NCBI RefSeq assembly: GCF_026130605.1 | Contig: NZ_JANFAU010000001.1 | Coordinates: 310,001-374,000, forward strand | DNA: 64,000 nt | DNA from: Sphingomonas lycopersici | Lineage (GTDB): Bacteria; Pseudomonadota; Alphaproteobacteria; Sphingomonadales; Sphingomonadaceae | Direction of reading: 5' to 3' | Shown here: positions 44,500 to 53,435 of the stretch, one piece after another | How positions within the stretch are numbered: the first letter of the stretch is position 1 | How the letters are laid out: each line of letters opens with the position of its first letter | Notes under the pieces: model-generated | What the model was told of the DNA's origin: nothing | The model's database searches: none | The model's input: only the letters and a program-made list of their open reading frames with translations | Position numbers and translations under genes: made by a program

Positions 44500-45678
44500 A
44501 TGAGGATCAACCGCGTGAACCCTGTCTATGCCGCGATGGCGACGACCATTTTCGAGGAGATGTCGGGGCTGGCGCGCGAGACCGGGGCGATCAATCTCGG
44601 CCAGGGTTTTCCAGACAGCATCGGGCCGGAGGAAGTGCTGCGCGCGGCGGCGGAGGCGGTGCTGGCGGGGCCGAACCAATATCCTCCGTCCGCCGGGATG
44701 CCCGTGCTGCGCGCGGCGGTGGCGGATTATTACCGGCGGTTCCAGTCGCTCGACATCGCGGCCAGCGACGTGCTCGTCACCTCGGGCGCGACCGAGGCGA
44801 TCGCCGCCTCGCTGCTCGCGGTGATCTCCCCCGGCGACGAGGTTATCCTGATCGAGCCGATGTACGATGCCTATCGCCCGCTGGTCGAGCGCGCCGGGGG
44901 CGTGGCGCGCGCGGTGACCCTGCGCCCGCCCGAATGGCGGCTGCCGATCGACGAGCTCGCCGCGGCGATCGGCCCGCGCACCCGCGCGATCGTGCTCAAC
45001 AACCCCAACAACCCCACCGGGCGCGTCTTCGCGCGCGATGAGCTCGCCGCGCTCGCCGCATTGTGCGTCGCGCACGATCTGGTGGTGATCTCGGACGAGG
45101 TGTGGGAGGCGGTGGTGTTCGACGACGCGGCGCACGTGCCGATGATCGCACTTCCCGGGATGGCCGACCGCGCGGTCAAGATCGGGTCGGCGGGCAAGAT
45201 TTTCGGCCTCACCGGGTGGAAAGTGGGGTTCGTCATCGCCGGCCCGCGGCTGCTCCAGCCGATTTCGCGCGCGCATCAGTTCCTTACCTTCACTACCCCG
45301 CCCAATCTGCAGATCGCGGTCGCGCACGGCCTCGGCCTCAACGACGCCTTCTTCAGCGACGCGCGCGCGGCGCTCGAACGCTCGCGCGACCATCTCGCCA
45401 CCCGGCTGGCGGCGGCGGGGTTCACCGTGTTGCCGAGCCAGGGGACCTATTTCCTGACCGTCGATCTCGCGGCGTCGGGGGTGAACGGCGACGATACGAC
45501 CCTCGCGCGCCGCATGTTGCACGAAGCCGGGGTCGCGAGCATCCCGCTTTCGTCTTTCTATATGAACCCGGCCCCGGCAGGGCTGATCCGCTTGTGCTTC
45601 GCCAAGCCCGACGAAATGCTCGACGAAGCCGCCACACGACTCGGAAAATGGCTTGCCGATCAGCGGCCTGGCGATTGA
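44500..45678 (+). CDS. Class I/II PLP aminotransferase (methionine/kynurenine-type)
   Basis: A 392-residue fold-type I aminotransferase: INLGQGFPDSIGPEEVLRAA, NQYPPSAGMPVLRAAVADYY, VTSGATEAIAASLLAVISPG, IVLNNPNNPTGRVF, VVISDEVWEAVVF and the Schiff-base Lys in KIGSAGKIFGLTGWKVGF. The GQGFPD and GSAGKIFGLTGWK variants are typical of the YbdL/kynurenine-aminotransferase branch, which acts on methionine and aromatic amino acids. Stands alone between topoisomerase and the TetR gene. Exact substrate inferred. Confidence 0.9.
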   Translation: MRINRVNPVYAAMATTIFEEMSGLARETGAINLGQGFPDSIGPEEVLRAAAEAVLAGPNQYPPSAGMPVLRAAVADYYRRFQSLDIAASDVLVTSGATEAIAASLLAVISPGDEVILIEPMYDAYRPLVERAGGVARAVTLRPPEWRLPIDELAAAIGPRTRAIVLNNPNNPTGRVFARDELAALAALCVAHDLVVISDEVWEAVVFDDAAHVPMIALPGMADRAVKIGSAGKIFGLTGWKVGFVIAGPRLLQPISRAHQFLTFTTPPNLQIAVAHGLGLNDAFFSDARAALERSRDHLATRLAAAGFTVLPSQGTYFLTVDLAASGVNGDDTTLARRMLHEAGVASIPLSSFYMNPAPAGLIRLCFAKPDEMLDEAATRLGKWLADQRPGD

Positions 45679-45796
45679 GGTCCGGATCGCCTCCGCGGCG
45701 ACGGGCGGATGCTTGTAAACTTTCTGCAACATAACCGCCGCATATCGCGCGCAACCACTGGACTCCTGCGGCCCCAAGCATTACGTACCGGTCGTT

Positions 45797-46405
45797 ATGG
45801 AAACGCTTGCCGCTCCGCCCAAAGGCCGTCCGCGCGAATTTTGCGTCGACGAGGCCTTGGCTGCTGCGCTCCGGGTCTTCTGGAGCAAGGGTTATGAAGG
45901 CGCGTCGCTCAGCGATCTGACCGAGGCGATGGGGATCACCCGCCCCAGCCTTTACGCCGCCTTCGGCAACAAGGAGGCGTTGTTCCGCAAGGCGCTCGAT
46001 CTCTATGAGGCCGAGAAGCTCGATTATATCGGCAAGTCGCTCGCCGAGCCGACCGCGCGCAAGGTCGCCGAACATCTGCTGCGCGGCAGCCTCGCCAATC
46101 AATGCAGCAGCTGCGAACCGCACGGCTGCCTCGGCGTGATCAGCTCGGTCGCGTGCGGGCAGGATGCCGAATGCATCAGGCTCGAGGTGCTCGAGCGCGG
46201 CAAGGTCGCCAAGCGCGCGCTGGTCGAACGGATGGAACGCGCCAAGGCCGAAGGCGATCTTCCCGCCGATACCGATATCGAAGGGCTCACCAGCCTGTTG
46301 CTCGCGATCAATCAGGGCATGGCGGTGCAGGCGGGCGCCGGCGCGACGCGCGCCGAGCTTGAGCGGATGATCGAGACCGGGCTTGCGCTATGGCCGTCCA
46401 AGTGA
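45797..46405 (+). CDS. TetR/AcrR-family regulator with a Cys-rich ligand domain
   Basis: A 202-residue regulator with a TetR helix-turn-helix (ALAAALRVFWSKGYEGASLS, MGITRPSLYAAFGNKEALFR; residues 20-65). The ligand domain has a cluster of five Cys, NQCSSCEPHGCLGVI then ACGQDAEC, plus Cys near the N-terminus. Such clustering could sense redox or electrophiles, or bind metal. It lies directly upstream of, and co-directional with, the RND efflux operon whose promoter carries a perfect 8-base-arm palindrome, so it is probably the pump's repressor. Confidence 0.9.
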   Translation: METLAAPPKGRPREFCVDEALAAALRVFWSKGYEGASLSDLTEAMGITRPSLYAAFGNKEALFRKALDLYEAEKLDYIGKSLAEPTARKVAEHLLRGSLANQCSSCEPHGCLGVISSVACGQDAECIRLEVLERGKVAKRALVERMERAKAEGDLPADTDIEGLTSLLLAINQGMAVQAGAGATRAELERMIETGLALWPSK

Positions 46406-46453
46406 AGCTATCGGCCTGACAGAATTAATTTTATCGGTCGGTACAGAAAGCGG

Positions 46454-46495
46454 TTGACGACCCCCGGCCCGATTTCTATACTGCGTGGTATAGAA
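46454..46495 (+). promoter_or_regulatory. RND operon promoter with overlapping TetR-type operator
   Basis: TTGACG (46454-46459), a 17-base spacer and TATACT (46477-46482) form a strong promoter. TTCTATAC (46474-46481) and GTATAGAA (46488-46495) are perfect 8-base arms around TGCGTG and cover the -10. A bound TetR dimer here would block the pump operon. Confidence 0.75.
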
Positions 46496-46548
46496 GATGG
46501 AAGACTCTCCTTCAGGGGAGCCCTCTCTCCCAGCGAAGGGGAAGCATC

Positions 46549-46593
46549 ATGTGTCGCCGAAATCATAAAGAGGGGGTTGGCGCGGAGCGCTAA
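46549..46593 (+). CDS. Candidate 14-residue leader peptide
   Basis: ATG at 46549 preceded by AAGGGGAA seven bases upstream opens MCRRNHKEGVGAER and a TAA stop. The Cys at position 2 and tandem Arg, plus position in the RND leader ahead of two hairpins, would suit a translated leader that adjusts downstream expression. It is very short and could be chance. Confidence 0.3.
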   Translation: MCRRNHKEGVGAER

Positions 46594-46760
46594 GCGCCTG
46601 CAGCCACCCATATAATTCATAACAGAACAACACCGGCGGGCATTTGCCCGCCGAGTGGGGGCGTTCGCGCCCGTTCGCCATCGCCAGAAACCGCCGCCGC
46701 GCCGCCCGCGCGGTGAGCGACGGCGCTCGCCCGCCGTCATCAGCACAAGGGAGACAGATC

Positions 46761-47171
46761 ATGGCCTATGTCGCTTTCGCCGAAACCCCCGATGCCCTCG
46801 GCACGACGGTCGGCCTGTATCGCGCTGCGCCGCCGGCGGCGGCCCCCACCCCCGCCTTTTCCGCGCTGGAATGGTCGGTGGTGGCGATCGCCGAACGCGA
46901 CGGGCTGGCCTCGCTGCGCGAGCCGGGCCGCATCGCGGTCGCGCTCGGCACCCTGTTCGGCGAGCCGCGCCCCAAGCCGCGGCTCGCCGACCCCCGGCTC
47001 GAAGCGCTGCGCCGGATGGCCGTGCTGAGCTGGCATTTCGGCTACACCGTGCCGGGCGAGGACGTCCGCGATTTCCTCGCCGCCGGTTTCTCCAATGATC
47101 ATTACGAGCTGCTCGTCGACAGCATCAGCGTCGCCCAGGCCCGCGCTCGTCGTAATCGAAAGCATCAGTAA
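46761..47171 (+). CDS. Conserved-looking hypothetical protein, first gene of the RND operon
   Basis: A 136-residue protein, soluble, mostly helical by composition, no signal peptide: SALEWSVVAIAERDGLASLR, GRIAVALGTLFGEPRPKPRL, and GEDVRDFLAAGFSNDHYELL near the end, with a basic tail (RARRNRKHQ). I do not recognise the family. AAGGGAG lies before the ATG, and the stop is one base before the start of the membrane-fusion gene, so it is part of the efflux operon. A regulator or pump accessory is possible. Confidence 0.8.
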   Translation: MAYVAFAETPDALGTTVGLYRAAPPAAAPTPAFSALEWSVVAIAERDGLASLREPGRIAVALGTLFGEPRPKPRLADPRLEALRRMAVLSWHFGYTVPGEDVRDFLAAGFSNDHYELLVDSISVAQARARRNRKHQ

Positions 47172-47172
47172 C

Positions 47173-48447
47173 ATGACCAAATTCACCCCGATCTCGGCGG
47201 ACGATATCCGCCGCGCCACCCCGCTTCGCGTCGGTGGCCGCCCGCTGTGGCAAAAGCTGAGCCTCGCCGCGCTGCCCGTCGTCATCATCGGCGCGGGCGT
47301 CGGCTATCTCAATCGCGAGACCCCTGCCGCCGCGGCGCTGCCCACCCCCACCGTGACCGTCGCCACCCCGCTGGCCCGCGAGGTCAACGAATGGGACGAT
47401 TATGTCGGTCGGTTCGAACCGAGCCGCAGCGTCGAGGTGCGCCCGCGCGTCTCGGGCGCGGTCACCGCGATCCATTTCACCGATGGCGCGATCGTCCAGA
47501 AGGGCCAGTTGCTCTTCACGATCGATCCGCGCCCGTTCACCGCGTCGCTCGCCGAGGCGCGCGCGGGGGTCGCGTCGGCGGCCAGCGATCTGGCGCTGGC
47601 GGAGGCCGATCTCGGCCGCGCCAACCGCCTGCTCGCCGACGATGCGGTGTCGAAGAGCGACATCGATCGGCTCACCGCACGGGTCCGCGCGGCGAAGGCC
47701 GCGCTCGCCGCAGCGCAGGCGCGGGTCCACAGCCGCGCGCTCGATGTCGAGTTCACCCAGGTCCGCGCGCCGATCACCGGGCGGATTTCCGATCGCAAGG
47801 TCGATCCGGGCAATATCGTCTCGGCGGCCGACGGCGGCGGCACGTTGCTCACCTCGATCAACGCGCTCGACCCGATCTATTTCACCTTCGACAGCTCGGA
47901 AGCCCTGTACCTCAAGGGCAAGCGCGACCGGCAGGCGAACCAGGGCCAGCCGCAGCAGGTCGAGATCAAGCTGCAGGACGAGGCGGCCTATAAGTGGAAG
48001 GGCCACGTCGATTTCATCGACAACGGCCTCAACGCGCATTCGGGAACGATCCGCGGCCGCGCGGTGATCGCCAATCCCGATTACTTCCTCGCCCCCGGCA
48101 TGTTCGGCAACATGCGGCTGACCGACGGCGGCACGACACGTGCGCTGCTGATCCCCGATGCCGCGGTGCGCACCGATCAGGCGCGCAAGGTGGTGATGGT
48201 GGTCGGCAAGGACGGCGTGGTCGTCGAACGACAGATCGAGGCCGGTCCGCTGGTCGCCGGGCTCCGCACCGTCCGCGGGGGGATCGCCCCGACCGACCGC
48301 GTGATCGTCCAGGGCCTGCAGTTCGCCAGGGCCGGTGCCAAGGTCAACGTCCGGCCGACGGTGATCAGGCCCGATGCCGCGCCCGCCACTGCGGTGCCGG
48401 AGATCGACAAGCCGGCCGCCTCGCAAGCGACCTTCGCCGCGCAATAA
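47173..48447 (+). CDS. RND efflux periplasmic adaptor (membrane fusion protein)
   Basis: A 424-residue HlyD/AcrA-type adaptor. One N-terminal membrane anchor (LSLAALPVVIIGAGVGYL) is followed by the lipoyl/barrel-sandwich half (WDDYVGRFEPSRSVEVRPRV, GAIVQKGQLLFTIDPRPF), a coiled-coil hairpin of about 80 residues, and DVEFTQVRAPITGRISDRKV with the second lipoyl half, then beta-barrel and membrane-proximal domains. It joins the inner-membrane pump to the outer-membrane factor. The start is one base after the hypothetical gene. Confidence 0.95.
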   Translation: MTKFTPISADDIRRATPLRVGGRPLWQKLSLAALPVVIIGAGVGYLNRETPAAAALPTPTVTVATPLAREVNEWDDYVGRFEPSRSVEVRPRVSGAVTAIHFTDGAIVQKGQLLFTIDPRPFTASLAEARAGVASAASDLALAEADLGRANRLLADDAVSKSDIDRLTARVRAAKAALAAAQARVHSRALDVEFTQVRAPITGRISDRKVDPGNIVSAADGGGTLLTSINALDPIYFTFDSSEALYLKGKRDRQANQGQPQQVEIKLQDEAAYKWKGHVDFIDNGLNAHSGTIRGRAVIANPDYFLAPGMFGNMRLTDGGTTRALLIPDAAVRTDQARKVVMVVGKDGVVVERQIEAGPLVAGLRTVRGGIAPTDRVIVQGLQFARAGAKVNVRPTVIRPDAAPATAVPEIDKPAASQATFAAQ

Positions 48448-48545
48448 CATCAGGGCAACCGTCGCGCCCCCTCGCGACTCCCCCCGCTCCCGGCACCCAT
48501 GCCGGGGGCGAACGGGGCGGGCTTGCCCGAACAAGGCACAGAACC

Positions 48546-51500
48546 ATGCGTTTCAGCCATTTCTTCATCAACCGCCCGATCTTCGCGGGCGTGATCGCGA
48601 TCATCATCACGATCGTCGGCGCCTTCGCCTATTTCGGGCTGGCCGTGTCGCAATATCCCGATGTCGTCCCGCCGACCGTCACCGTCAGCGCCAATTACCC
48701 CGGCGCCTCGGCGGAGACCGTCGCGGATACTGTCGCCGCACCGATCGAACAGCAGATCAACGGCGTCGACAACATGCTCTACCAGTCGTCGCAATCGACC
48801 GGCGACGGTCGGCTGACGATCACCGTCACCTTCAAGCTCGGCACCAACCTCGATACCGCGCAGGTGCTGGTGCAGAACCGCGTCGCGCTCGCCGAGCCGA
48901 GCCTGCCGGAAGAGGTGCGCCGTCAGGGCGTCGTCGTCCGCAAGACATCGCCGTCGTGGCTGATGGCGGTCAACGTACTGTCGCCGGACAATTCGCTGAG
49001 CCGCAGCTATGTCTCCAATTACGCGCTGACCCAGCTCAAGGACCGGCTGACCCGAGTCGACGGGATCGGTGATGTCCAGGTGTTCGGCGCGCGCGATTTC
49101 GCGATGCGGGTGTGGATCGATCCCGGCCGCGCCGCCGGGCTCGGGCTCACCGCCGGCGAGATCGTCGATGCGCTGCGCCAGCAGAATGTGCAGGTCGCGG
49201 CGGGCACCGTGGGCCAGCCGCCGTTCAACACCGGCGCCGCGCAGCAGCTCAACGTCGAGACGCAGGGCCGCTTCAAGACCGCCGACGAATTCGCCAATAT
49301 CATCATCCGCACCGACAAGTCCGGGGCGATCACCCGCCTGCGCGACGTCGCCCGCGTCGAGCTCGGCGCCGAGGATTATGGCGTTAACGCCTATCTCTCG
49401 GGGCAGGATTCGATCATCATGGGGATCACCCAGCGGCCGGGCACCAACGCGCTCGCCGCCGCGGAGGGGATCAAGGCGCAGCTCAAGGATGCCGCGAAGA
49501 GCTTCCCCAAGGGGCTCGAATATCGGATCATCTGGAACCCGACCGAGTTCATCAGCGAATCGATGCACGCGGTGCAGGAGACACTGCTCGAAGCGATCGT
49601 GCTCGTCGTGATCGTCATCCTCGTCTTCCTGCAGAGCTGGCGCGCGGCGATCATTCCGGTGATCGCGATCCCCGTCTCGCTGATCGGCACCTTCGCGGTG
49701 CTCGCGGCGCTCGGCTATTCGCTCAACGCCTTGTCGATGTTCGGGCTGGTGCTCGCGATCGGCATCGTCGTCGACGACGCGATCGTCGTGGTCGAGAATG
49801 TCGAGCGCAACCTCGAACACGGTCTCAGCCCCAAGGAAGCGGCGCACCGCTCGATGGACGAAGTGTCCGCCGCGCTGGTCGCGATCGTGCTGGTGTTGTG
49901 CGCGGTGTTCGTGCCGACCACCTTCCTCACCGGGATCACCGGGGAATTCTATCGCCAGTTCGCGGTGACGATCGCCACCGCAACGGTGATCTCGCTGCTG
50001 ATGTCGCTCACTCTGTCGCCCGCGCTCGCCGCTCGGCTGCTCCGCCCGCGTGCGGCGGAAGCCCCTGCGTCGGGGTGGCGCCGGCCGCTCTATCTGGCGG
50101 GCGAGCGCTTCAACCGCGGGTTCGACCGGCTGAGCGAATGGTATGGCCGCATCACCGCGGCGATCGCGGGCGCGCCGAAAAAGGCGCTCGCGACCTATGC
50201 CGCGCTGATCGTCGCCACCGGCGCGATCTTCTGGGCGACCCCCGCCGGGTTCGTGCCGGCGCAGGACCAGGGCTATGCGCTCGCCGCGATCCAATTGCCC
50301 CCGGGCAGCTCGCTCGCGCGGACCGACGCCACGCTCAAGAAGATGGTCAAGAAGTTGCTCGAAGTGCCGGGCACGCAGGCGGCGGTGATGTTCGCCGGGT
50401 TCGACGGCGCATCGGGAACGCAGGCATCGAATGCCGGCGCGGCCTATATCACCTTCAAGCCGTTCGAGGAGCGTTCGCGCACCGGGCGGACCGAACAGGC
50501 GATCGAGAACGACATGCGCAAGGCGGTCGCCGATATCGACGAGGCCTTGGTGTTCGTGATCCCGCCGCCCGTCATCCAGGGCATCGGCAACGGCGGCGGC
50601 TATCGCGTGATCGTCCAGGATCGCAGCGCCGCGGGTTATCAGGCGCTGGAGCAAGCCGCCGGGCAGTTGATCGGCGACGCGCAGAAGCAGAAGGATCTCG
50701 CCAACGTCTTCACGCTCTACAATACCGCGACCCCCCGCGTGTATGCCGATATCGATCGCGCCAAGGCCGATATGCTCGGCGTGCCGCCGTCGCGAGTGTT
50801 CGAGGCGCTGCAGGTTTATCTCGGCTCGTCCTACGTCAACGACTTCAACCTGCTCGGGCGCACTTTCCGCGTCACCGCGCAGGCCGAGGCCGATGCGCGC
50901 AGCGATCCGAGCGACATCGCGCAGCTCAAGACGCGCTCGAACACCGGCGAGATGGTACCGATCGGCGCGGTCGCGACCTTCTCCGATCGCACCGGCCCGT
51001 ATCGCGTGACCCGCTATAACCTGTTCCCCGCGGTCGAGATCGACGGGGAGACCTCGCCGGGCCATTCGACCGGGCAGGCGATCTCGACGATCGAGAAGAT
51101 CGCGAGCACGCTGCCGGGCGGCTTCGCAACCGAATGGACCGGGATCGCCTATCAGCAGAAGGCCGCGGGCAATATCGCCGCGCTGATCTTCGCGCTGTCG
51201 GTGGTGTTCGTGTTCCTCGTGCTCGCGGCGCAGTTCGAAAGCCTGATCCTGCCGCTGGCGATCATCCTGATCGTGCCGATGACGCTCCTCGCCGCGATGG
51301 CGGGGGTCAACGTCCGCGGAATGGACAATAATATCCTGACGCAGATCGGCCTTATCGTGCTCATCGCGCTCGCCGCGAAGAATGCGATCCTGATCGTCGA
51401 ATTCGCCAAACAGGCCGAGGACCGCGGGGCGACCGCGCTCCACGCGGCGATCGAGGCGGCACGGGCGCGGCTCCGGCCGATCCTGATGACCAGCTTCGCG

Positions 51501-51722
51501 TTCATCCTCGGCGTGCTGCCGCTGGTGATCGCCTCCGGCCCCGGCTGGGAGCTGCGTCAGGCGCTCGGCACCGCGGTGTTCTTCGGGATGATCGGCGTCA
51601 CCGGCTTCGGGCTGATCTTCACCCCCACCTTCTATGTCGTCAGCCGCGCGCTCGGCGACCGGCTGGGGCGGCATCGTCCGCGCCCGTCGGCCTTCGACGC
51701 CGCGCAGCAGCCGGCCGAATAA
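48546..51722 (+). CDS. RND multidrug efflux transporter, HAE1/AcrB type
   Basis: A 1058-residue proton-driven pump beginning FSHFFINRPIFAGVIAIIIT, the standard HAE1 start. PGASAETVADTVAAPIEQQI, the TM4 acidic pair in LAIGIVVDDAIVVVENVERN, LCAVFVPTTFLTGITGEFYR, and the C-terminal repeat with IGLIVLIALAAKNAILIVEF are all present; two large periplasmic loops. It forms the inner-membrane component with the adaptor (98 bases upstream) and the NodT-like factor (14 bases downstream). Substrates cannot be predicted from sequence, though the HAE1 group exports hydrophobic drugs and solvents. Confidence 0.96.
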   Translation: MRFSHFFINRPIFAGVIAIIITIVGAFAYFGLAVSQYPDVVPPTVTVSANYPGASAETVADTVAAPIEQQINGVDNMLYQSSQSTGDGRLTITVTFKLGTNLDTAQVLVQNRVALAEPSLPEEVRRQGVVVRKTSPSWLMAVNVLSPDNSLSRSYVSNYALTQLKDRLTRVDGIGDVQVFGARDFAMRVWIDPGRAAGLGLTAGEIVDALRQQNVQVAAGTVGQPPFNTGAAQQLNVETQGRFKTADEFANIIIRTDKSGAITRLRDVARVELGAEDYGVNAYLSGQDSIIMGITQRPGTNALAAAEGIKAQLKDAAKSFPKGLEYRIIWNPTEFISESMHAVQETLLEAIVLVVIVILVFLQSWRAAIIPVIAIPVSLIGTFAVLAALGYSLNALSMFGLVLAIGIVVDDAIVVVENVERNLEHGLSPKEAAHRSMDEVSAALVAIVLVLCAVFVPTTFLTGITGEFYRQFAVTIATATVISLLMSLTLSPALAARLLRPRAAEAPASGWRRPLYLAGERFNRGFDRLSEWYGRITAAIAGAPKKALATYAALIVATGAIFWATPAGFVPAQDQGYALAAIQLPPGSSLARTDATLKKMVKKLLEVPGTQAAVMFAGFDGASGTQASNAGAAYITFKPFEERSRTGRTEQAIENDMRKAVADIDEALVFVIPPPVIQGIGNGGGYRVIVQDRSAAGYQALEQAAGQLIGDAQKQKDLANVFTLYNTATPRVYADIDRAKADMLGVPPSRVFEALQVYLGSSYVNDFNLLGRTFRVTAQAEADARSDPSDIAQLKTRSNTGEMVPIGAVATFSDRTGPYRVTRYNLFPAVEIDGETSPGHSTGQAISTIEKIASTLPGGFATEWTGIAYQQKAAGNIAALIFALSVVFVFLVLAAQFESLILPLAIILIVPMTLLAAMAGVNVRGMDNNILTQIGLIVLIALAAKNAILIVEFAKQAEDRGATALHAAIEAARARLRPILMTSFAFILGVLPLVIASGPGWELRQALGTAVFFGMIGVTGFGLIFTPTFYVVSRALGDRLGRHRPRPSAFDAAQQPAE

Positions 51723-51736
51723 GAAAGGAGCAAATC

Positions 51737-53170
51737 ATGCTTCGCACATTACTCGCCGCCGCTTCGGCGCTGACCCTCGCCGCCTGCGCCACCGGCCCCG
51801 ATTACAAGCCGCCGGTCGAATCGGCGGCGGCGGCCGGCGGGTTCGTCGCCGTGCATTCGCCCGCGATCGAGGCCAATGCCCCGGTCGCGGGGAAATGGTG
51901 GCGGCTCTATGACGATCCGGTGCTCGACGGCCTGATCGCCGACGCGCTCAGCGCCAATACCGACGTGCGCGTCGCAGTCGCGCGGCTTGCCAGGGCGCGC
52001 GCGTCGCTACGTGAGGTAAAGACCGATCGGCTGCCCAATGTCGGGGTGAGCGCGGGGGCGACCTATGGCCGGCTTCCCGCCACCCAACGCGCGCCAGGCG
52101 CGCAGCGCGAGGATTGGTCGATCGATACCGGCGCGAGCCTGTCCTATGAGGTCGATCTGTTCGGCCGGGTAAGCCGTGGGGTCGAGGCGGCACGCGGCGA
52201 CGTGGATGCCGCGCGCTTCGATGCCGATGCGGTGCGCGTCTCGGTCGCCGCCGAGACCGCGCGCGCCTATGCCGATGCGGCGAGCGCGGCTGAGCGGCTC
52301 GACGTCGCCAATCGCATCGTCGCATTGCTCGATCGCTCGCTCAGGGTGACCGGGCGCCGCGCCGAGGTGGGGCTGACCACCCGGCTCGATACCGCGCGGA
52401 TCGCGGCGCTGCGCAACCAGCGCCAGGCCGAGGTGCCGGCGATCGCCGCCGAGCGCGATGCGGCGCTGTTCCGCCTCGCCACCCTCACCGGCCGCGCGCC
52501 CGCCGATCTTCCCCCGGCGGCGGGGATGCGCACCGCGACCTTGCGGCTCTCAACCCCGATCCCGGTCGGCGACGGCGCGCAATTGCTCGCGCGGCGTCCC
52601 GACGTGCGCGCCGCCGAGCGCCGGCTCGCCGCCGCCACCGCACGGATCGGGGTCGCGACCGCCGATCTCTATCCGCGCATCCAGCTCGGCGCGTCGATCG
52701 GCTCTACGGGTCCGAATATCGCCGATCTGTTCGGCGCGGCGCCGCTACGCTGGCTGCTCGGGCCGCTGATCAGCTGGTCGCTGACCGGGCATGAGCGCGC
52801 CCGCGCGCGGGTCGCCGGGGCGGAGGCGGATACGCAAGCCGCGCTCGCGACGTTCGACGGCACAGTGCTGACCTCGCTGCGCGAAACCGAGACCGCGCTC
52901 TCGACCTATGCGCATGCGCTCGACCGCCGCACCGCGCTGCAGGCCGCGCGCGACGAGGCAGAGGTCGCGGCACGCATCACCCGCGCGCAGCAGCGCGAAG
53001 GACAGATCGACAGCCTCGCCTTACTCGACGCCGAACGCACCGCGGCCGAGACCCAGGCGGAACTGGCGCTGATCGACGCGCAGATTGCCGATGCGCAGAT
53101 CGACCTGTTCAAGGCGCTCGGCGGCGGCTGGGAGGATGCGCCGAAGGTGCAGACGGCCTCGAAGAACTAG
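51737..53170 (+). CDS. NodT-family outer-membrane efflux lipoprotein
   Basis: A 477-residue TolC-like factor. The signal peptide ends in the lipobox LAAC (residues about 16-19: ALTLAACATGPDYKPP), and the GPDYKPP start is typical of NodT/OprM proteins. Two repeats of helical hairpins (WWRLYDDPVLDGLIADALSA, NTDVRVAVARLARARASLRE; LLARRPDVRAAERRLAAATA, IGVATADLYPRIQLGASIGS) form the barrel-tunnel. Completes the tripartite efflux operon; a hairpin at 53178 follows. Confidence 0.94.
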   Translation: MLRTLLAAASALTLAACATGPDYKPPVESAAAAGGFVAVHSPAIEANAPVAGKWWRLYDDPVLDGLIADALSANTDVRVAVARLARARASLREVKTDRLPNVGVSAGATYGRLPATQRAPGAQREDWSIDTGASLSYEVDLFGRVSRGVEAARGDVDAARFDADAVRVSVAAETARAYADAASAAERLDVANRIVALLDRSLRVTGRRAEVGLTTRLDTARIAALRNQRQAEVPAIAAERDAALFRLATLTGRAPADLPPAAGMRTATLRLSTPIPVGDGAQLLARRPDVRAAERRLAAATARIGVATADLYPRIQLGASIGSTGPNIADLFGAAPLRWLLGPLISWSLTGHERARARVAGAEADTQAALATFDGTVLTSLRETETALSTYAHALDRRTALQAARDEAEVAARITRAQQREGQIDSLALLDAERTAAETQAELALIDAQIADAQIDLFKALGGGWEDAPKVQTASKN

Positions 53171-53177
53171 CAACGAC

Positions 53178-53204
53178 GTCACCCCGGCCTTGTGCCGGGG
53201 TGAC
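53178..53204 (+). terminator. Hairpin after the RND operon, probable terminator or REP unit
   Basis: GTCACCCCGGC (53178-53188) and GCCGGGGTGAC (53194-53204) form an 11-bp perfect stem around CTTGT, eight bases after the last stop of the operon. No U-run follows, so it could be a dispersed repeat unit or an RNA-stabilising stem. Confidence 0.55.
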
Positions 53205-53234
53205 CGAGTGGTGGGCGCTACCTGCCCACCCTCC

Positions 53235-53384
53235 TCAATGACGTTTGAAATATTGCACCTCGCGCTCGTGCTTTTCCGCCGCGGCGCGGGTGTCGAACGT
53301 GCCGAGGTTGCGGCGTTTGCCGGTTTTCTCGTCCAGCTTTCGCGAATAGAGCCGGTATTCGCCCGATTTGAGCTTGCGGATCAT
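53235..53384 (-). CDS. Small basic conserved-type protein of 49 residues
   Basis: ATG at 53384 with GAGG upstream opens 49 codons: MIRKLKSGEYRLYSRKLDEK, then TGKRRNLGTFDTRAAAEKHE and REVQYFKRH. The composition is strongly basic and the sequence reads as a small beta-alpha protein like those widespread, unnamed proteins in proteobacteria (a short KLxSGEYRLYSRK...TGRRRNLGTF pattern). A codon pattern and ribosome site typical of the genome support it. It points away from hutD across 51 bases. Function unknown. Confidence 0.75.
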   Translation of the reverse strand: MIRKLKSGEYRLYSRKLDEKTGKRRNLGTFDTRAAAEKHEREVQYFKRH

Positions 53385-53435
53385 GGCATCACCTCAAATG
53401 TGATAGGACGATCCCGTTCCGAAAAGGTTGCCTTG

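Larger units (their letters stand above)
46406..46760. other. Long leader region of the RND operon (355 bases)
   Basis: No long gene. It contains the promoter/operator at 46454-46495, then a predicted transcribed leader of about 270 bases. The leader has a 14-residue ORF with a good ribosome site (46549), a hairpin around GCGCGGAGCGCTAAGCGCC at its end, and a GGCGGGC-ATTT-GCCCGCC hairpin at 46635-46652. A leader this long suggests control after transcription starts, but no known riboswitch is recognised. Confidence 0.55.

Noticed and set aside
48450..51674. Leftward ORF of 1074 codons opposite the RND transporter
   Set aside because: Antisense shadow of an unmistakable AcrB-type gene; the translation is low-complexity and basic-acidic.
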